From positions 1 through 64,000 of the forward strand of contig CAIOHR010000007.1 in assembly GCA_903858115.1 (NCBI GenBank): DNA of 64,000 bases, in the 5' to 3' direction. This DNA comes from an uncultured Pirellula sp. (GTDB taxonomy: Bacteria > Planctomycetota > Planctomycetia > Pirellulales > Pirellulaceae). The translations under genes and the position numbers were made by a program. A model generated the notes under the pieces. The model was given only the letters and a program-made list of their open reading frames with translations. It made no database searches and had not been told where the DNA came from. Of this stretch, positions 37,842 through 46,632 are shown in pieces (the first letter of the stretch is position 1; each line of letters starts with the position of its first letter).

Positions 37842-38081
37842 ATGTCAGCAAACTCAGTCCCTCTCGATTTGCTTCACCCAGAAGATCAAGGGGTCATCGT
37901 TGATATGTGCGGGGACCCTTGCCATCTTAAGAGATTGCAAGAAATCGGCGTTCAAATCGGGTGCAGTGTTCGTATGGTTTGCCCTGGTACACCGTGCATG
38001 ATTTGCGTCGAGGGACGTCGCCTTAGTCTCCGACTAGACGAACAAGCAGAAATTTTTGTCTCCCCCGCAGGTAATGAGTAA
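37842..38081 (+). CDS. feoA: FeoA-family protein, unusually Cys-rich
   Basis: 79-residue SH3-like FeoA protein, part of the ferrous-iron transporter. The L-K-R-L-Q-E-I-G-V-x-I-G segment and the C-terminal beta strand with G-R-R-L-S-L-R-L-D-E-Q-A match the family. Six cysteines (C23, C27, C41, C47, C52, C55) are unusual for FeoA and form C-x3-C and C-x4-C-x2-C spacings that could bind metal or an iron-sulfur cluster; this is inference. It overlaps the second feoA by 8 bases. Confidence 0.88.
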   Translation: MSANSVPLDLLHPEDQGVIVDMCGDPCHLKRLQEIGVQIGCSVRMVCPGTPCMICVEGRRLSLRLDEQAEIFVSPAGNE

Positions 38082-38322
38082 TCGAGGCACTCTGTTGACT
38101 CTCTCTGAGTTGTCGCCCGGACAATCGGCAGTTGTCGACGAAGTGGTCGGCGACGATTCTCTTGCAAGCAGATTGATGGAAATGGGAATTCTGGACGGAG
38201 AAGCGATCGAAGTAATCGGCCGCGCTCCTATGGGCGACCCTACTGAATATGCCCTGAGAGGGTATCGCATCAGTCTGCGACGAAACGAATCAGACCGCGT
38301 TCTAGTTAGTTTGGTGTCATGA
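38074..38322 (+). CDS. feoA: Second FeoA-family protein
   Basis: 82 residues from ATG 38074, a canonical FeoA SH3-like domain: L-S-E-L-S-P-G-Q-S-A-V-V, then L-A-S-R-L-M-E-M-G-I-L-D-G-E and R-G-Y-R-I-S-L-R-R-N-E. It lacks cysteines, in contrast to the first FeoA. The ATG sits inside the end of the upstream gene, and its stop overlaps the feoB start (ATGA), giving tightly coupled translation. Two adjacent feoA genes are known in other phyla. Confidence 0.9.
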   Translation: MSNRGTLLTLSELSPGQSAVVDEVVGDDSLASRLMEMGILDGEAIEVIGRAPMGDPTEYALRGYRISLRRNESDRVLVSLVS

Positions 38323-40541
38323 GTACCCGTCGCGTTGGGTCGAGCGAAACTTCCGTGGCTCTCATCGGAAACCCAAACACGGGGAAGAGCAGTCTTTTCA
38401 ATGCACTTTGCGGAACATCCGCTCGAGTCGGAAACTATCCTGGCGTTACTGTTGAACAAAAAGTCGGAAGACTTGTTGGTTCCGAACAGCCCATTGAGAT
38501 CATTGACCTACCTGGGACTTACTCTCTCGCAGCACGTTCCGCAGATGAAGCCGTAACCATCGATGTATTGTGCGGCTCCCAGAAAGGCGTTGCTAGACCC
38601 AACGCAATCGTCGTGATCGTGGATGCGACAAACCTAGAACGCAACCTATACCTTCTCAGTCAAGTCATCGAGCTTGAGCTTCCCGTATTGATCGTCTTCA
38701 ACATGTGGGACCGTGTCCAAGAGGAAGGGCACAAAATCGATGTCTCCGCATTGTCGACTCGAATCGGGCTTCCGATCTTGTGTACTTCCGCAAGCAAGCG
38801 CGAGGGAATCGATCAAGTACGACAGGCCATCATCGCAATGACCACTGGTGGAATCAAAGCATTGGCTACCGACAAAACCGCCAGAAGCTCATTTCCGGCT
38901 GCTTTTCTAGCCGAGTCAGAATCCCTCGCAGCCTCACTGAAATCCAAAGGTATCGATACACCGCGCATTGAAGTCGATCGCATGTTGATCGACAAGGACG
39001 GACATTTTCAAACGATAGCGTCCAAGGCTGGCGGTTCAGATATTGTTCAAGAGATAGAACACGCTCGAACGCGATTGGAGGATGCAGGCTGCAAAATCCC
39101 TCTCTTCGAAACCAAACATCGCTACGGATGGGTGAGGCAGCAGATCTCCGGGCTCGTCGAGCGACCGCCTGCCAACCGCGTCAATTCTAGCGACAAGATC
39201 GACCGGTGGCTCACTCATCGATGGATCGGCATGGCATTCTTTGTGTTGCTCATGTTCCTTATTTTTCAATCGATCACGTTGATCGCGAAATGGCCAATGG
39301 GCTGGATCGAGTTTTCGCAAGGCTGGACGCAAGGAATCATTGAACAATGGATTGCACCTGGGGCACTCCGAAGTCTATTAAGCGACGGAGTGATCGCTGG
39401 TATTGGTTCAGTACTGATCTTCTTGCCACAGATCGCCATCCTTTTCTTGTTCATCGCTATCCTGGAAGATTGCGGCTACATGTCGAGAGCAGCTTTCGTC
39501 GTCGACAAAATGATGTCGACGATCGGTCTAAGCGGCAGGTCCTTCTTGCCATTGATGTCCTCGTTCGCATGCGCCGTACCAGGCATTATGGCAACGCGAA
39601 CGATCGAAAGTGTGAAGGATCGGATGGTCACCATTCTGATCGCTCCACTGATGAGTTGTTCCGCGAGGTTGCCTGTCTATATTCTTCTGGTATCTGCGTT
39701 TGTCCCGGATGCAACTTACCTCGGAGGATGGCTATCTCTTCAAGGGGCTGTCCTATTCGCCATGCATTGCGTCGGCGCATTGGTAGCGATTCCTACCGCA
39801 TGGTTTTTGCGTAAGTTCTTTTTTCCGGGTGCAGCTTCGACATTCTTGATGGAACTGCATAGTTACAAATGGCCATCGTGGTTTGTGCTATTCCAGAGAG
39901 TTCGTGAACGGGTGGTCGCGTTCGTTTCGCGAGCCGGAACACTGATATTCTGCACATCGATCTTGGTATGGGCTGCGGGGTATTTTCCTGGCGACCACCA
40001 GGGACTAGAACAAGCACAATCCAACCTGGCATCCCTGAAAGCATCCGGAGATGCAACCGATCCACAAGCCATCGACGAAGCGACCGCCTCCATCAACGCA
40101 GCCAGACAGAAGCTCATTGATGAGAGCTTTCTCGGAATGGCGGGAAAGACGATTGAACCCTTGGTCAAACCGTTGGGATGGGATTGGAAGATTGGAGTGG
40201 CTGCAATTGCGTCGTTTCCCGCTCGCGAAGTCATCATCGCAACACTTGGAACGATTTACTCTTTGGGATCCGAAGAAGATGAAAGTAGCGATAGCCTCAA
40301 AGATCAAATGAAAGCGGAACGTTGGCCCGACGGTCGGCCTGTTTACTCCCTGGCCACGGCCCTTTCCATCATGGTTTTCTTTGCCCTGTGCGCTCAATGC
40401 TCTGCGACTTTGATGACCATCAAACGCGAGACAAACTCTTGGAGGTGGCCTATCTTTTCTTTTGTCTACATGACAGTCCTCGCGTATATTGGAGCGTGGC
40501 TAACATTTACAATCGCCACATGGCTAGGGATGGGGAGCTAA
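38319..40541 (+). CDS. feoB: Ferrous iron transporter FeoB
   Basis: 740 residues. The N-terminal G domain has G-N-P-N-T-G-K-S-S (G1, 17-25), G-N-Y-P-G-V-T-V-E (G2/switch I), D-L-P-G (G3, 63-66) and N-M-W-D (G4). A helical linker precedes the membrane domain, which contains F-A-C-A-V-P-G-I-M-A-T-R-T-I and S-C-S-A-R-L-P-V-Y, the conserved gate motifs. Two more helices follow the second half. An unusual Ala/Asp/Gln-rich stretch (~565-600) lies in the second half between helices. Confidence 0.96.
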   Translation: MSTRRVGSSETSVALIGNPNTGKSSLFNALCGTSARVGNYPGVTVEQKVGRLVGSEQPIEIIDLPGTYSLAARSADEAVTIDVLCGSQKGVARPNAIVVIVDATNLERNLYLLSQVIELELPVLIVFNMWDRVQEEGHKIDVSALSTRIGLPILCTSASKREGIDQVRQAIIAMTTGGIKALATDKTARSSFPAAFLAESESLAASLKSKGIDTPRIEVDRMLIDKDGHFQTIASKAGGSDIVQEIEHARTRLEDAGCKIPLFETKHRYGWVRQQISGLVERPPANRVNSSDKIDRWLTHRWIGMAFFVLLMFLIFQSITLIAKWPMGWIEFSQGWTQGIIEQWIAPGALRSLLSDGVIAGIGSVLIFLPQIAILFLFIAILEDCGYMSRAAFVVDKMMSTIGLSGRSFLPLMSSFACAVPGIMATRTIESVKDRMVTILIAPLMSCSARLPVYILLVSAFVPDATYLGGWLSLQGAVLFAMHCVGALVAIPTAWFLRKFFFPGAASTFLMELHSYKWPSWFVLFQRVRERVVAFVSRAGTLIFCTSILVWAAGYFPGDHQGLEQAQSNLASLKASGDATDPQAIDEATASINAARQKLIDESFLGMAGKTIEPLVKPLGWDWKIGVAAIASFPAREVIIATLGTIYSLGSEEDESSDSLKDQMKAERWPDGRPVYSLATALSIMVFFALCAQCSATLMTIKRETNSWRWPIFSFVYMTVLAYIGAWLTFTIATWLGMGS

Positions 40542-40741
40542 TGGACACACAAACACTTATCGCGTTGTTGATTGTTTTTCTATCAGCGATCGTCGTCGCT
40601 TCGCGGATGAAGGAATCGATGTTAGGCTGGTTCAGCAGCGATTCCGCGAAATCCTCCTGTGGTAGCTGCACAGGTTGCGCCGCAAAGAATAGTGACGCAT
40701 TGATTCAGATTCAGCCCTTCGTTCGCCACTCGCAAAAATGA
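40541..40741 (+). CDS. Small Cys-rich FeoB-associated membrane peptide
   Basis: 66 residues whose ATG shares its A with the feoB stop. One transmembrane helix (residues 6-20) is followed by C40-G-S-C43-T-G-C46 and a short polar tail. Size, order and the Cys triad fit the FeoB-associated Cys-rich membrane protein family (PF12669-like). The triad may bind iron or a cluster at the cytoplasmic face; this is inference from the family. Confidence 0.82.
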   Translation: MDTQTLIALLIVFLSAIVVASRMKESMLGWFSSDSAKSSCGSCTGCAAKNSDALIQIQPFVRHSQK

Positions 40742-40793
40742 GATTGACGCTTTAGGGCAATCTTTTCAAGCGGATGTTGAGGCGTCAACGTCG

Positions 40794-41312
40794 CTATCGC
40801 GTCGGTTTGCGCCAGGCGGCGTTGGGGTCTTCTGCGAAGTTGTTCGCTCCTTGATCGTTGATGTTTCCGACCGGTTGGGCTGCCTCGGAGAGAATCGCAC
40901 CCGCTTGCACGACCCCTTGCCCGAATCGATCGATACGACCACCTGCGGCTTCCACGCTCGAGTTGATATCTTCGGCAGTTCGATTCACCGTATCGCGAGC
41001 TTGGCTAGTCACTTGCTGAATTCTGGACTGAGCGCTGTTGATCGAAGATAGAAACTGGCTAGCAGGTTGCTCGACAGGATTGAATTGCGAGGTTTTCGGA
41101 GCAGTAGTCGTTGGCGACGTGGCAGCGGGAGCAGGGCTCGCATTCGCTCCAGATCCATTGTTTGTATAGTTGTTAGGGGTCGCAAACGAACCCGTTCCAG
41201 GTGGCGGAACACGAGCGGAACGGTTGATTCCTAAGGCCTGAGGAATAGTGTTATTCAACCCAGTGCACCCCGACATGGAAGTGACAACCGCGAACGCGAT
41301 ACCAATGACCAT
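40794..41312 (-). CDS. Small lipoprotein, low-complexity
   Basis: 172 residues from ATG 41312 (frame open upstream to 41375, but that gives a poor signal). The signal ends M-S-G-C16, a lipobox. The mature part has a Ser/Thr/Pro/Ala-rich linker (S-P-A-P-A-A-T-S-P-T-T-T) and a helical segment with Q/S/R heptads (about 95-145). No family recognised. It faces away from endonuclease IV across a 188-base gap. Confidence 0.7.
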   Translation of the reverse strand: MVIGIAFAVVTSMSGCTGLNNTIPQALGINRSARVPPPGTGSFATPNNYTNNGSGANASPAPAATSPTTTAPKTSQFNPVEQPASQFLSSINSAQSRIQQVTSQARDTVNRTAEDINSSVEAAGGRIDRFGQGVVQAGAILSEAAQPVGNINDQGANNFAEDPNAAWRKPTR

Positions 41313-41500
41313 GTTGTTATTGCGTTTACGGGGAATATGTGTTTGGTAGACTACCCCAAAATGGTTCAATTGCATCTCAATGGCCTCAGTTGGAAATGCT
41401 CCAATACGGAACTCGACTGTCCAAACGGGGTTGTAGAATCTCGAACTCTAAAGAATCAAGACAGAATTATTGGTCTTGGCAAGATAGGCAGAATGGCGAC

Positions 41501-42358
41501 ATGGCAAAAATAGGTGCTCACATGAGTGTAGCCGGCGGGTTCTACAAAGCGGTAGAAGCGGCCAAGGCTCTTCAAATGGATGTGGTTCAAATTTTTACGA
41601 AGAATAATAACCAATGGGCAGCCAAACCCATCACATCCGAAGACGAAAAACTTTTTCACGATGCATTGAAGTCGACTGGAGTCACGCGACCTTTGGCTCA
41701 TGCGTCGTACTTGATCAACCTCGCCTCTCCGAAGGATGAACTGTGGGAAAAATCGATCGATGGCATGGTGATCGAATGGCAGCGCGCGGATCAACTGGGA
41801 CTCGATGGAGTTGTCATGCACCCCGGGGCATTTGTCGAGTCCAATGAGGAGATCGGACTTCGCCGTATCGTCGATGGCCTGAAAAGGGTTCACGAGAAAG
41901 CGAATCCGAAGCGAGCATGGCTGCTCTTAGAAAACACTGCAGGCCAAGGTTCAACGCTCGGCTGGAACATGGAGCAGTTAGGATTCCTTCTTTCCGAAAC
42001 AGGGGTGTCGATGCAAATCGGAATTTGCTTCGATACGTGCCATGCGCACGCTGCGGGTTACGATATGTCAACTTCAGAAGGGATGAAGGCTTGGGAAAAA
42101 GATGCAAAGAAGCATGGAGTTCTTGACGCCATTCGCGCCCTGCATTTGAACGATAGCAAGAAAGCTTGTGGATCGAGAGTTGATCGGCACGAACATATCG
42201 GCTTCGGCTCCATCGGATTGGAAGGTTTTCAAAGGGTCTTGAAACACAAAGTTCTCAAACAACATCCGATGTACCTGGAAACAGACAAAGCGACCAACGA
42301 CGAAGGTGTAGAATGGGACTTGATCAATATGCAGACATTACGCAATCTAGACATCTGA
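41501..42358 (+). CDS. nfo: Endonuclease IV (AP endonuclease)
   Basis: 285 residues from ATG 41501; the frame is open farther left but the added sequence is unlike the family, whose start is I-G-A-H-M-S-V-A-G-G. Metal-ligand blocks seen: G-A-H, H-P-G-A-F, L-L-E-N-T-A-G-Q-G, C-F-D-T-C-H-A-H-A-A-G-Y-D, H-L-N-D-S-K, R-x-D-R-H-E-H-I-G-F-G and L-E-T-D. All match the trinuclear zinc site. It cleaves 5' to abasic sites in base-excision repair. Confidence 0.97.
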   Translation: MAKIGAHMSVAGGFYKAVEAAKALQMDVVQIFTKNNNQWAAKPITSEDEKLFHDALKSTGVTRPLAHASYLINLASPKDELWEKSIDGMVIEWQRADQLGLDGVVMHPGAFVESNEEIGLRRIVDGLKRVHEKANPKRAWLLLENTAGQGSTLGWNMEQLGFLLSETGVSMQIGICFDTCHAHAAGYDMSTSEGMKAWEKDAKKHGVLDAIRALHLNDSKKACGSRVDRHEHIGFGSIGLEGFQRVLKHKVLKQHPMYLETDKATNDEGVEWDLINMQTLRNLDI

Positions 42359-42371
42359 GAACGAGCTTCGG

Positions 42372-42845
42372 ATGAACGAACCAGCGATCAATCCCTACGA
42401 AGCTCCTGTTTCTGAAGCTCCTAGATCATTGGGAATCAGCCAGGGTGAGCTGATCCGCTATTTCATTTGCGTGTTGATTCAATGCGGAGTTGCGACATGG
42501 TTGCATACCCTTTGGATGAATAATCCGAAAGCAAACATGGCAAAGGTGCTTGATGATCCGTGGGATTGGTTTGTAGCTGGTTTTGCTTATTGTTTGCTCT
42601 TTATTTTCCTAAACCTGTGCGTCGTAAAGATGCGTCGTGTTCGCGAAGGTGATCACCCAGGTATCGACAATTACCTTCGATTGGCTGTGCGGCTTTTGGT
42701 GCTGATGGTCGCTGCCGTTTTTGCTATCTTCGGATTCGCCATGGCATTGGGAAGTCCACAAGCAGCCTACTTCATGTGGTCCCTTTCGGGGATGACATTG
42801 TTCTCGTTGCCATGGAATTGGCCCCGATCTTCATCCACATCATGA
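42372..42845 (+). CDS. Hypothetical membrane protein with N-terminal NPYEAP motif
   Basis: 157 residues, starting 13 bases after nfo. Begins M-N-E-P-A-I-N-P-Y-E-A-P, a signature tail motif of planctomycete membrane proteins of unknown role. Three to four hydrophobic segments: about 27-48, 64-83, 106-126 and 128-150. No catalytic residues. Probably a small inner-membrane protein cotranscribed with nfo by spacing. Confidence 0.75.
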   Translation: MNEPAINPYEAPVSEAPRSLGISQGELIRYFICVLIQCGVATWLHTLWMNNPKANMAKVLDDPWDWFVAGFAYCLLFIFLNLCVVKMRRVREGDHPGIDNYLRLAVRLLVLMVAAVFAIFGFAMALGSPQAAYFMWSLSGMTLFSLPWNWPRSSSTS

Positions 42846-42866
42846 ATTCAGAATTGAAATTGTGAA

Positions 42867-44390
42867 ATGATTCGCCTCCTCTCCTTTGCCTTCATACTCG
42901 TATCCGCCCATGCAATCCACGCGGCAGAAAAGCCCAACATCATCGTGATCATGGCGGATGATCTCGGATATGGTGATGTATCGTGTTACGGTGCGACAGC
43001 TATCCAGACGCCGGCGATCGATCGACTCGCCAACGAAGGAGTTCGGTTCACGAGCGGTTATTGTTCTGCGTCGACTTGCACGCCCACTCGATTCTCTCTG
43101 TTGACTGGTACTTACGCCTTTCGCCAAAAAGGGACCGGTATAGCCCCCCCAAACGGCCCTGCCATTATTCGCCCCGGAACAGACACGCTTCCATCGATTC
43201 TAAAGCGAGCTGGGTATGCAACGGCGGTCATTGGCAAGTGGCATTTGGGGCTTGGTGACACGGCTCCCGATTGGAATGGAGAGTTGAAACCAGGGCCACT
43301 CGAGATCGGATTCGATCATTGTTTTTTATTGCCTACTACCAACGACCGCGTCCCTCAAGTTTACGTCGAAGATCGACGTGTCAAGAATCTTGATCCCAAA
43401 GATCCGTTATGGGTCGGGAGCGACAAACCAGCAGAAGACCATCCGACTGGTATCACCCATCGAAGTATATTGAAGATGGACTGGTCCCATGGACACAATC
43501 AAACCATACACAATGGAATCAGCCGGATCGGATTTTACACCGGTGGAAACAAAGCTAGATTTCGTGACGAAGACGTGGCCGACCAATGGGTTAGCGAATC
43601 CAATCGTTGGATCGAAGCCAACCAAGATCGACCTTTCTTCCTTTTCTTCGCCTCGCAAGACATCCATGTTCCTCGTATCGCGCATGAACGATTTCAAGGT
43701 AAATCCAAACTTGGCCCTCGCGGTGATTGCATCCTGCAACTCGACTGGTGTGTGGGTGAGTTGACGAAGACCATCGAACGGCTCGGACTCTCAAAAAACA
43801 CGCTGATCGTTTTTTGTTCGGACAATGGACCAGTCCTCGACGACGGCTACAAAGATGATGCCGTGGAAAAGCTCGGAAACCACGAACCCGCTGGCCCTTT
43901 TCGTGGAGGCAAGTACAGCGTCTGGGAAGGAGGAACGCGAACCCCTTTCATCACGCGGTGGTTGGGACAAATTTCACCGAGCGTTTCGAAGGAAGTTGTT
44001 TGTACGATCGACTTAGCAGCCAGTTTCGCATCCCTCTCAGGGCAAACACTACCGCACGAGTCTTGCCTTGATAGTTTAAATGCAATGGATGCGTTGATGG
44101 GTAAACCGGGAACGACTGGGCGCGATCATTTGATACAACAAGATAACGGCAGTGGAAACTTTGGCTTGCGCTCGGGGGAATGGAAGCTCGTGCGTCTCAA
44201 ACAGCGAGGAAAGTCACAAGCGACGGTGAGCCTTAAGGAGCAAGCCATGCCCACGGGGCAACACAGCTTGTATCGCCTCACCGACGATCCAGGCGAGCAA
44301 AACGATTTATCTGCCGAAAATCCAGAGATCGTCCAACGATTGACCAAAATGCTAGACAAAATGATCAATGACGGCAGAAGCCGCCAGTAG
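42867..44390 (+). CDS. Secreted sulfatase, second of four
   Basis: 507 residues, clean signal peptide (cut after A-I-H-A-A). Metal-site D-D-L-G-Y-G-D follows directly; formylglycine motif C71-T-P-T-R with L-L-T-G after it. Other blocks are G-K-W-H-L-G-L-G, C-S-D-N-G-P-V-L and a C-terminal E-W-K-L-V-R-L-K. Contains an extended loop (about residues 85-100, I-A-P-P-N-G-P-A) not seen in the first copy. 477 and 489 residue paralogs exist in this window. The substrate is unknown. Confidence 0.93.
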   Translation: MIRLLSFAFILVSAHAIHAAEKPNIIVIMADDLGYGDVSCYGATAIQTPAIDRLANEGVRFTSGYCSASTCTPTRFSLLTGTYAFRQKGTGIAPPNGPAIIRPGTDTLPSILKRAGYATAVIGKWHLGLGDTAPDWNGELKPGPLEIGFDHCFLLPTTNDRVPQVYVEDRRVKNLDPKDPLWVGSDKPAEDHPTGITHRSILKMDWSHGHNQTIHNGISRIGFYTGGNKARFRDEDVADQWVSESNRWIEANQDRPFFLFFASQDIHVPRIAHERFQGKSKLGPRGDCILQLDWCVGELTKTIERLGLSKNTLIVFCSDNGPVLDDGYKDDAVEKLGNHEPAGPFRGGKYSVWEGGTRTPFITRWLGQISPSVSKEVVCTIDLAASFASLSGQTLPHESCLDSLNAMDALMGKPGTTGRDHLIQQDNGSGNFGLRSGEWKLVRLKQRGKSQATVSLKEQAMPTGQHSLYRLTDDPGEQNDLSAENPEIVQRLTKMLDKMINDGRSRQ

Positions 44391-44531
44391 TCAGCGAGCG
44401 TTAGATCTGTGTCAAAGGTATGCGTGTATGTGTATCCACAGTGTATGTTGTATGCACCGGTTCGAACGTTTCTTCGTTTAACAGTCAGCCACAGGCGTAC
44501 TCGTTGTCCGAACTTCGCGTACGCCTTCGGC

Positions 44532-44561
44532 TAACGGTTAAACGCGATTAACGGTTAAACG
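44532..44561. repeat. Direct repeat of a 13-bp palindromic element
   Basis: TAACGGTTAAACG at 44532-44544 and 44549-44561 (17-base period). The core TTAACGGTTAA-like sequence is itself partly palindromic. It lies in the 197-base gap between the two sulfatase genes, where no gene is seen; possible operator or dispersed repeat. Confidence 0.6.
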
Positions 44562-44635
44562 AGTGTTGCCCGAGTCCCGCTACATCAGTGATCATGATTG
44601 CAAAAATGCTATTCAAACAAGATGAAATCCAAACC

Positions 44636-46057
44636 ATGATTTATTATCCCATGCGTCTCTTCCTAATCTGTCTGTTGTTCGTCCTAGGCCTAGGAACGAA
44701 TCGATCGAGTGCGGCATCCTCGAGCGAGCGGTACCCGAACATTGTGATTATCTTTTGCGATGATCTTGGTTGGGGGGACTTGGGTTGTTTTGGTAACCCA
44801 ACGATTCGTACTCCGAATCTAGATCGAATGGCCGCCGAAGGGCAACGATGGACTCAGTTTTACGTCGCAGCTCCCGTCTGTACCCCGAGCCGAGCCGCAT
44901 TGATGACGGGGCGATTGCCAATTCGAAACGGAATGACCGGCAAGCGGGCCGTGTTGTTTCCAAATTCTGGAGGTGGATTGCGTCCTGAAGAAATCACACT
45001 GGCAGAGCTTCTCAAACAAAAGAACTACGCCACAGGAATGTTCGGCAAATGGCACCTCGGACATTTGCCAAAGTACCTGCCTACATCGCAGGGGTTTGAT
45101 ACCTATTTTGGTATCCCGTATTCGAACGACATGGATAAAGTTGGAGGACCTGGCTATCGGGCAGAAGCGGCGAAGGACCCGGACTATTACCCCGACAGCG
45201 CGCACTTCAATGTACCGCTGATGCGTGGCACGGAGATCATCGAACGCCCCACAGACCAGAATACCATAACCAGACGTTACACCGAAGAAGCGATTCAATT
45301 CATTCGCGATAAAAAAGACCAACCCTTTTTTGTGTACCTACCGCACTCGATGCCGCATATTCCTTTGTTTGCCTCGGAGGCCTTTCGAGGCAAGTCGAAA
45401 CGCGGCTTGTACGGGGACGTGATCGAAGAGATCGACGCTAATGTAGGCAAGGTTCTCGATACATTGCGAGAACTGAAAATCGAAGAGAACACGCTGGTCA
45501 TGTTCAGTTCGGACAATGGCCCTTGGTTGAGCTTTGAAACACATGGCGGTTCCGCTGGATCATTGCGAGCAGGCAAGGGCACCACCTTTGAAGGAGGGCA
45601 ACGCGTTCCGACGATCTTCTGGTGGCCTGGGAAAGTCAAGCCGGGCATCGTTCATGAACTCGGTTCGACGCTCGACATGATGGCAACATTGGCCTCCTTG
45701 ACCGGTAGCAATACACCGACCGATCGCAAGCTCGATTCGTACAACTTAGCACCGACACTGTTAGGGAACGGGGGCAGCCCGCGCAAAGAGATGTTTTACT
45801 GGACCAATGCGGAGCTCCATGCTGTTCGATCGGGTCCGTGGAAGCTCCACGTGAAGATGCGAGAGCCGATCAACTATGGGAAAGAAGTAGTGCTATCCAA
45901 ACCCGAGCTATATCACGTTGAACGCGATATCTCGGAATCGTATGATGTGGCAGATCAGCATCCTGAAATTGTGGAACGACTCTTGGCTATGATGCAAGCA
46001 CATCAATCCGACATCGAACCCCATCAAGATATGTTGGCAATCCCATTAACCGAATAG
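44636..46057 (+). CDS. Secreted sulfatase, third of four
   Basis: 473 residues from ATG 44636; other in-frame starts at 44588 (GTG), 44594 and 44651 are possible. The signal sequence L-F-L-I-C-L-L-F-V-L-G-L-G is plain. Metal-site D-D-L-G-W-G-D and G-C-F-G-N, then formylglycine motif C-T-P-S-R-A-A-L-M-T-G, G-K-W-H-L-G-H and S-S-D-N-G-P-W. More like an arylsulfatase A type by the W-G-D-L-G motif. Same strand as the sulfatase before it, so the two may be read together. Confidence 0.92.
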   Translation: MIYYPMRLFLICLLFVLGLGTNRSSAASSSERYPNIVIIFCDDLGWGDLGCFGNPTIRTPNLDRMAAEGQRWTQFYVAAPVCTPSRAALMTGRLPIRNGMTGKRAVLFPNSGGGLRPEEITLAELLKQKNYATGMFGKWHLGHLPKYLPTSQGFDTYFGIPYSNDMDKVGGPGYRAEAAKDPDYYPDSAHFNVPLMRGTEIIERPTDQNTITRRYTEEAIQFIRDKKDQPFFVYLPHSMPHIPLFASEAFRGKSKRGLYGDVIEEIDANVGKVLDTLRELKIEENTLVMFSSDNGPWLSFETHGGSAGSLRAGKGTTFEGGQRVPTIFWWPGKVKPGIVHELGSTLDMMATLASLTGSNTPTDRKLDSYNLAPTLLGNGGSPRKEMFYWTNAELHAVRSGPWKLHVKMREPINYGKEVVLSKPELYHVERDISESYDVADQHPEIVERLLAMMQAHQSDIEPHQDMLAIPLTE

Positions 46058-46115
46058 CTGGCAGATGATATGTCCCTACCCGTCGCAGAGCAGACACCAA
46101 ATCTGAGTTTGCGCT

Positions 46116-46592
46116 TTATGTCGGATTGCTTTCGTTGAAAAACTCTTCTGGCGCATAACGGAAGATATTTCCGAATCCGCCAACAACGTAAACTTGCTCA
46201 GGCAACAGCAGCCAAAAGTGAAAGTCACCAAAGTCCGCGTACATCCTCGAATATTCATGCCGGGAAAGATATCGTTCGGCATTCGCGCGACTCGAGGTTA
46301 TCTCGACGCGTCCCGAAATCGTTAGTCGACAAGCGGTCAAGGGATCTCCCGCACTTGACGGAACAGGTGCGACCAACAAACTGACGCGGGGATCCTGCGA
46401 TATGCACTTGGTATGTCGAGCAAGACCGGAAAGCAAAAAAAGAGGATGACATCGTTCATCCAGGCCAATATTGACCCACGATGCAAAGGGGGCACCGTTT
46501 TCGAAATCGATACTGGCCAATGTTCCTGTCTTCACATGCTTGAGAAGCTGCTTTGATTCCACGAGCGTCAACTGCTTAGGCGAGAGATTCAT
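46116..46592 (-). CDS. HugZ-like pyridoxamine 5'-phosphate oxidase-fold protein
   Basis: 158 residues. Split-barrel flavin-binding fold of the HugZ kind: L-A-S-I-D-F-E-N-G-A-P-F-A-S-W-V, P-L-F-L-L-S-G-L-A-R-H-T-K, D-P-R-V-S-L-L-V and D-P-L-T-A-C-R-L-T-I-S-G. Relatives bind FMN and are linked to heme degradation or iron use; that role is family knowledge, not shown here. It ends with P-E-E-F-F-N-E-S. Convergent with the sulfatase gene 58 bases away. Confidence 0.82.
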   Translation of the reverse strand: MNLSPKQLTLVESKQLLKHVKTGTLASIDFENGAPFASWVNIGLDERCHPLFLLSGLARHTKCISQDPRVSLLVAPVPSSAGDPLTACRLTISGRVEITSSRANAERYLSRHEYSRMYADFGDFHFWLLLPEQVYVVGGFGNIFRYAPEEFFNESNPT

Positions 46593-46632
46593 AGGTGCAA
46601 CAATATGTTTAAGAAAAAAGGATCTATTAACT

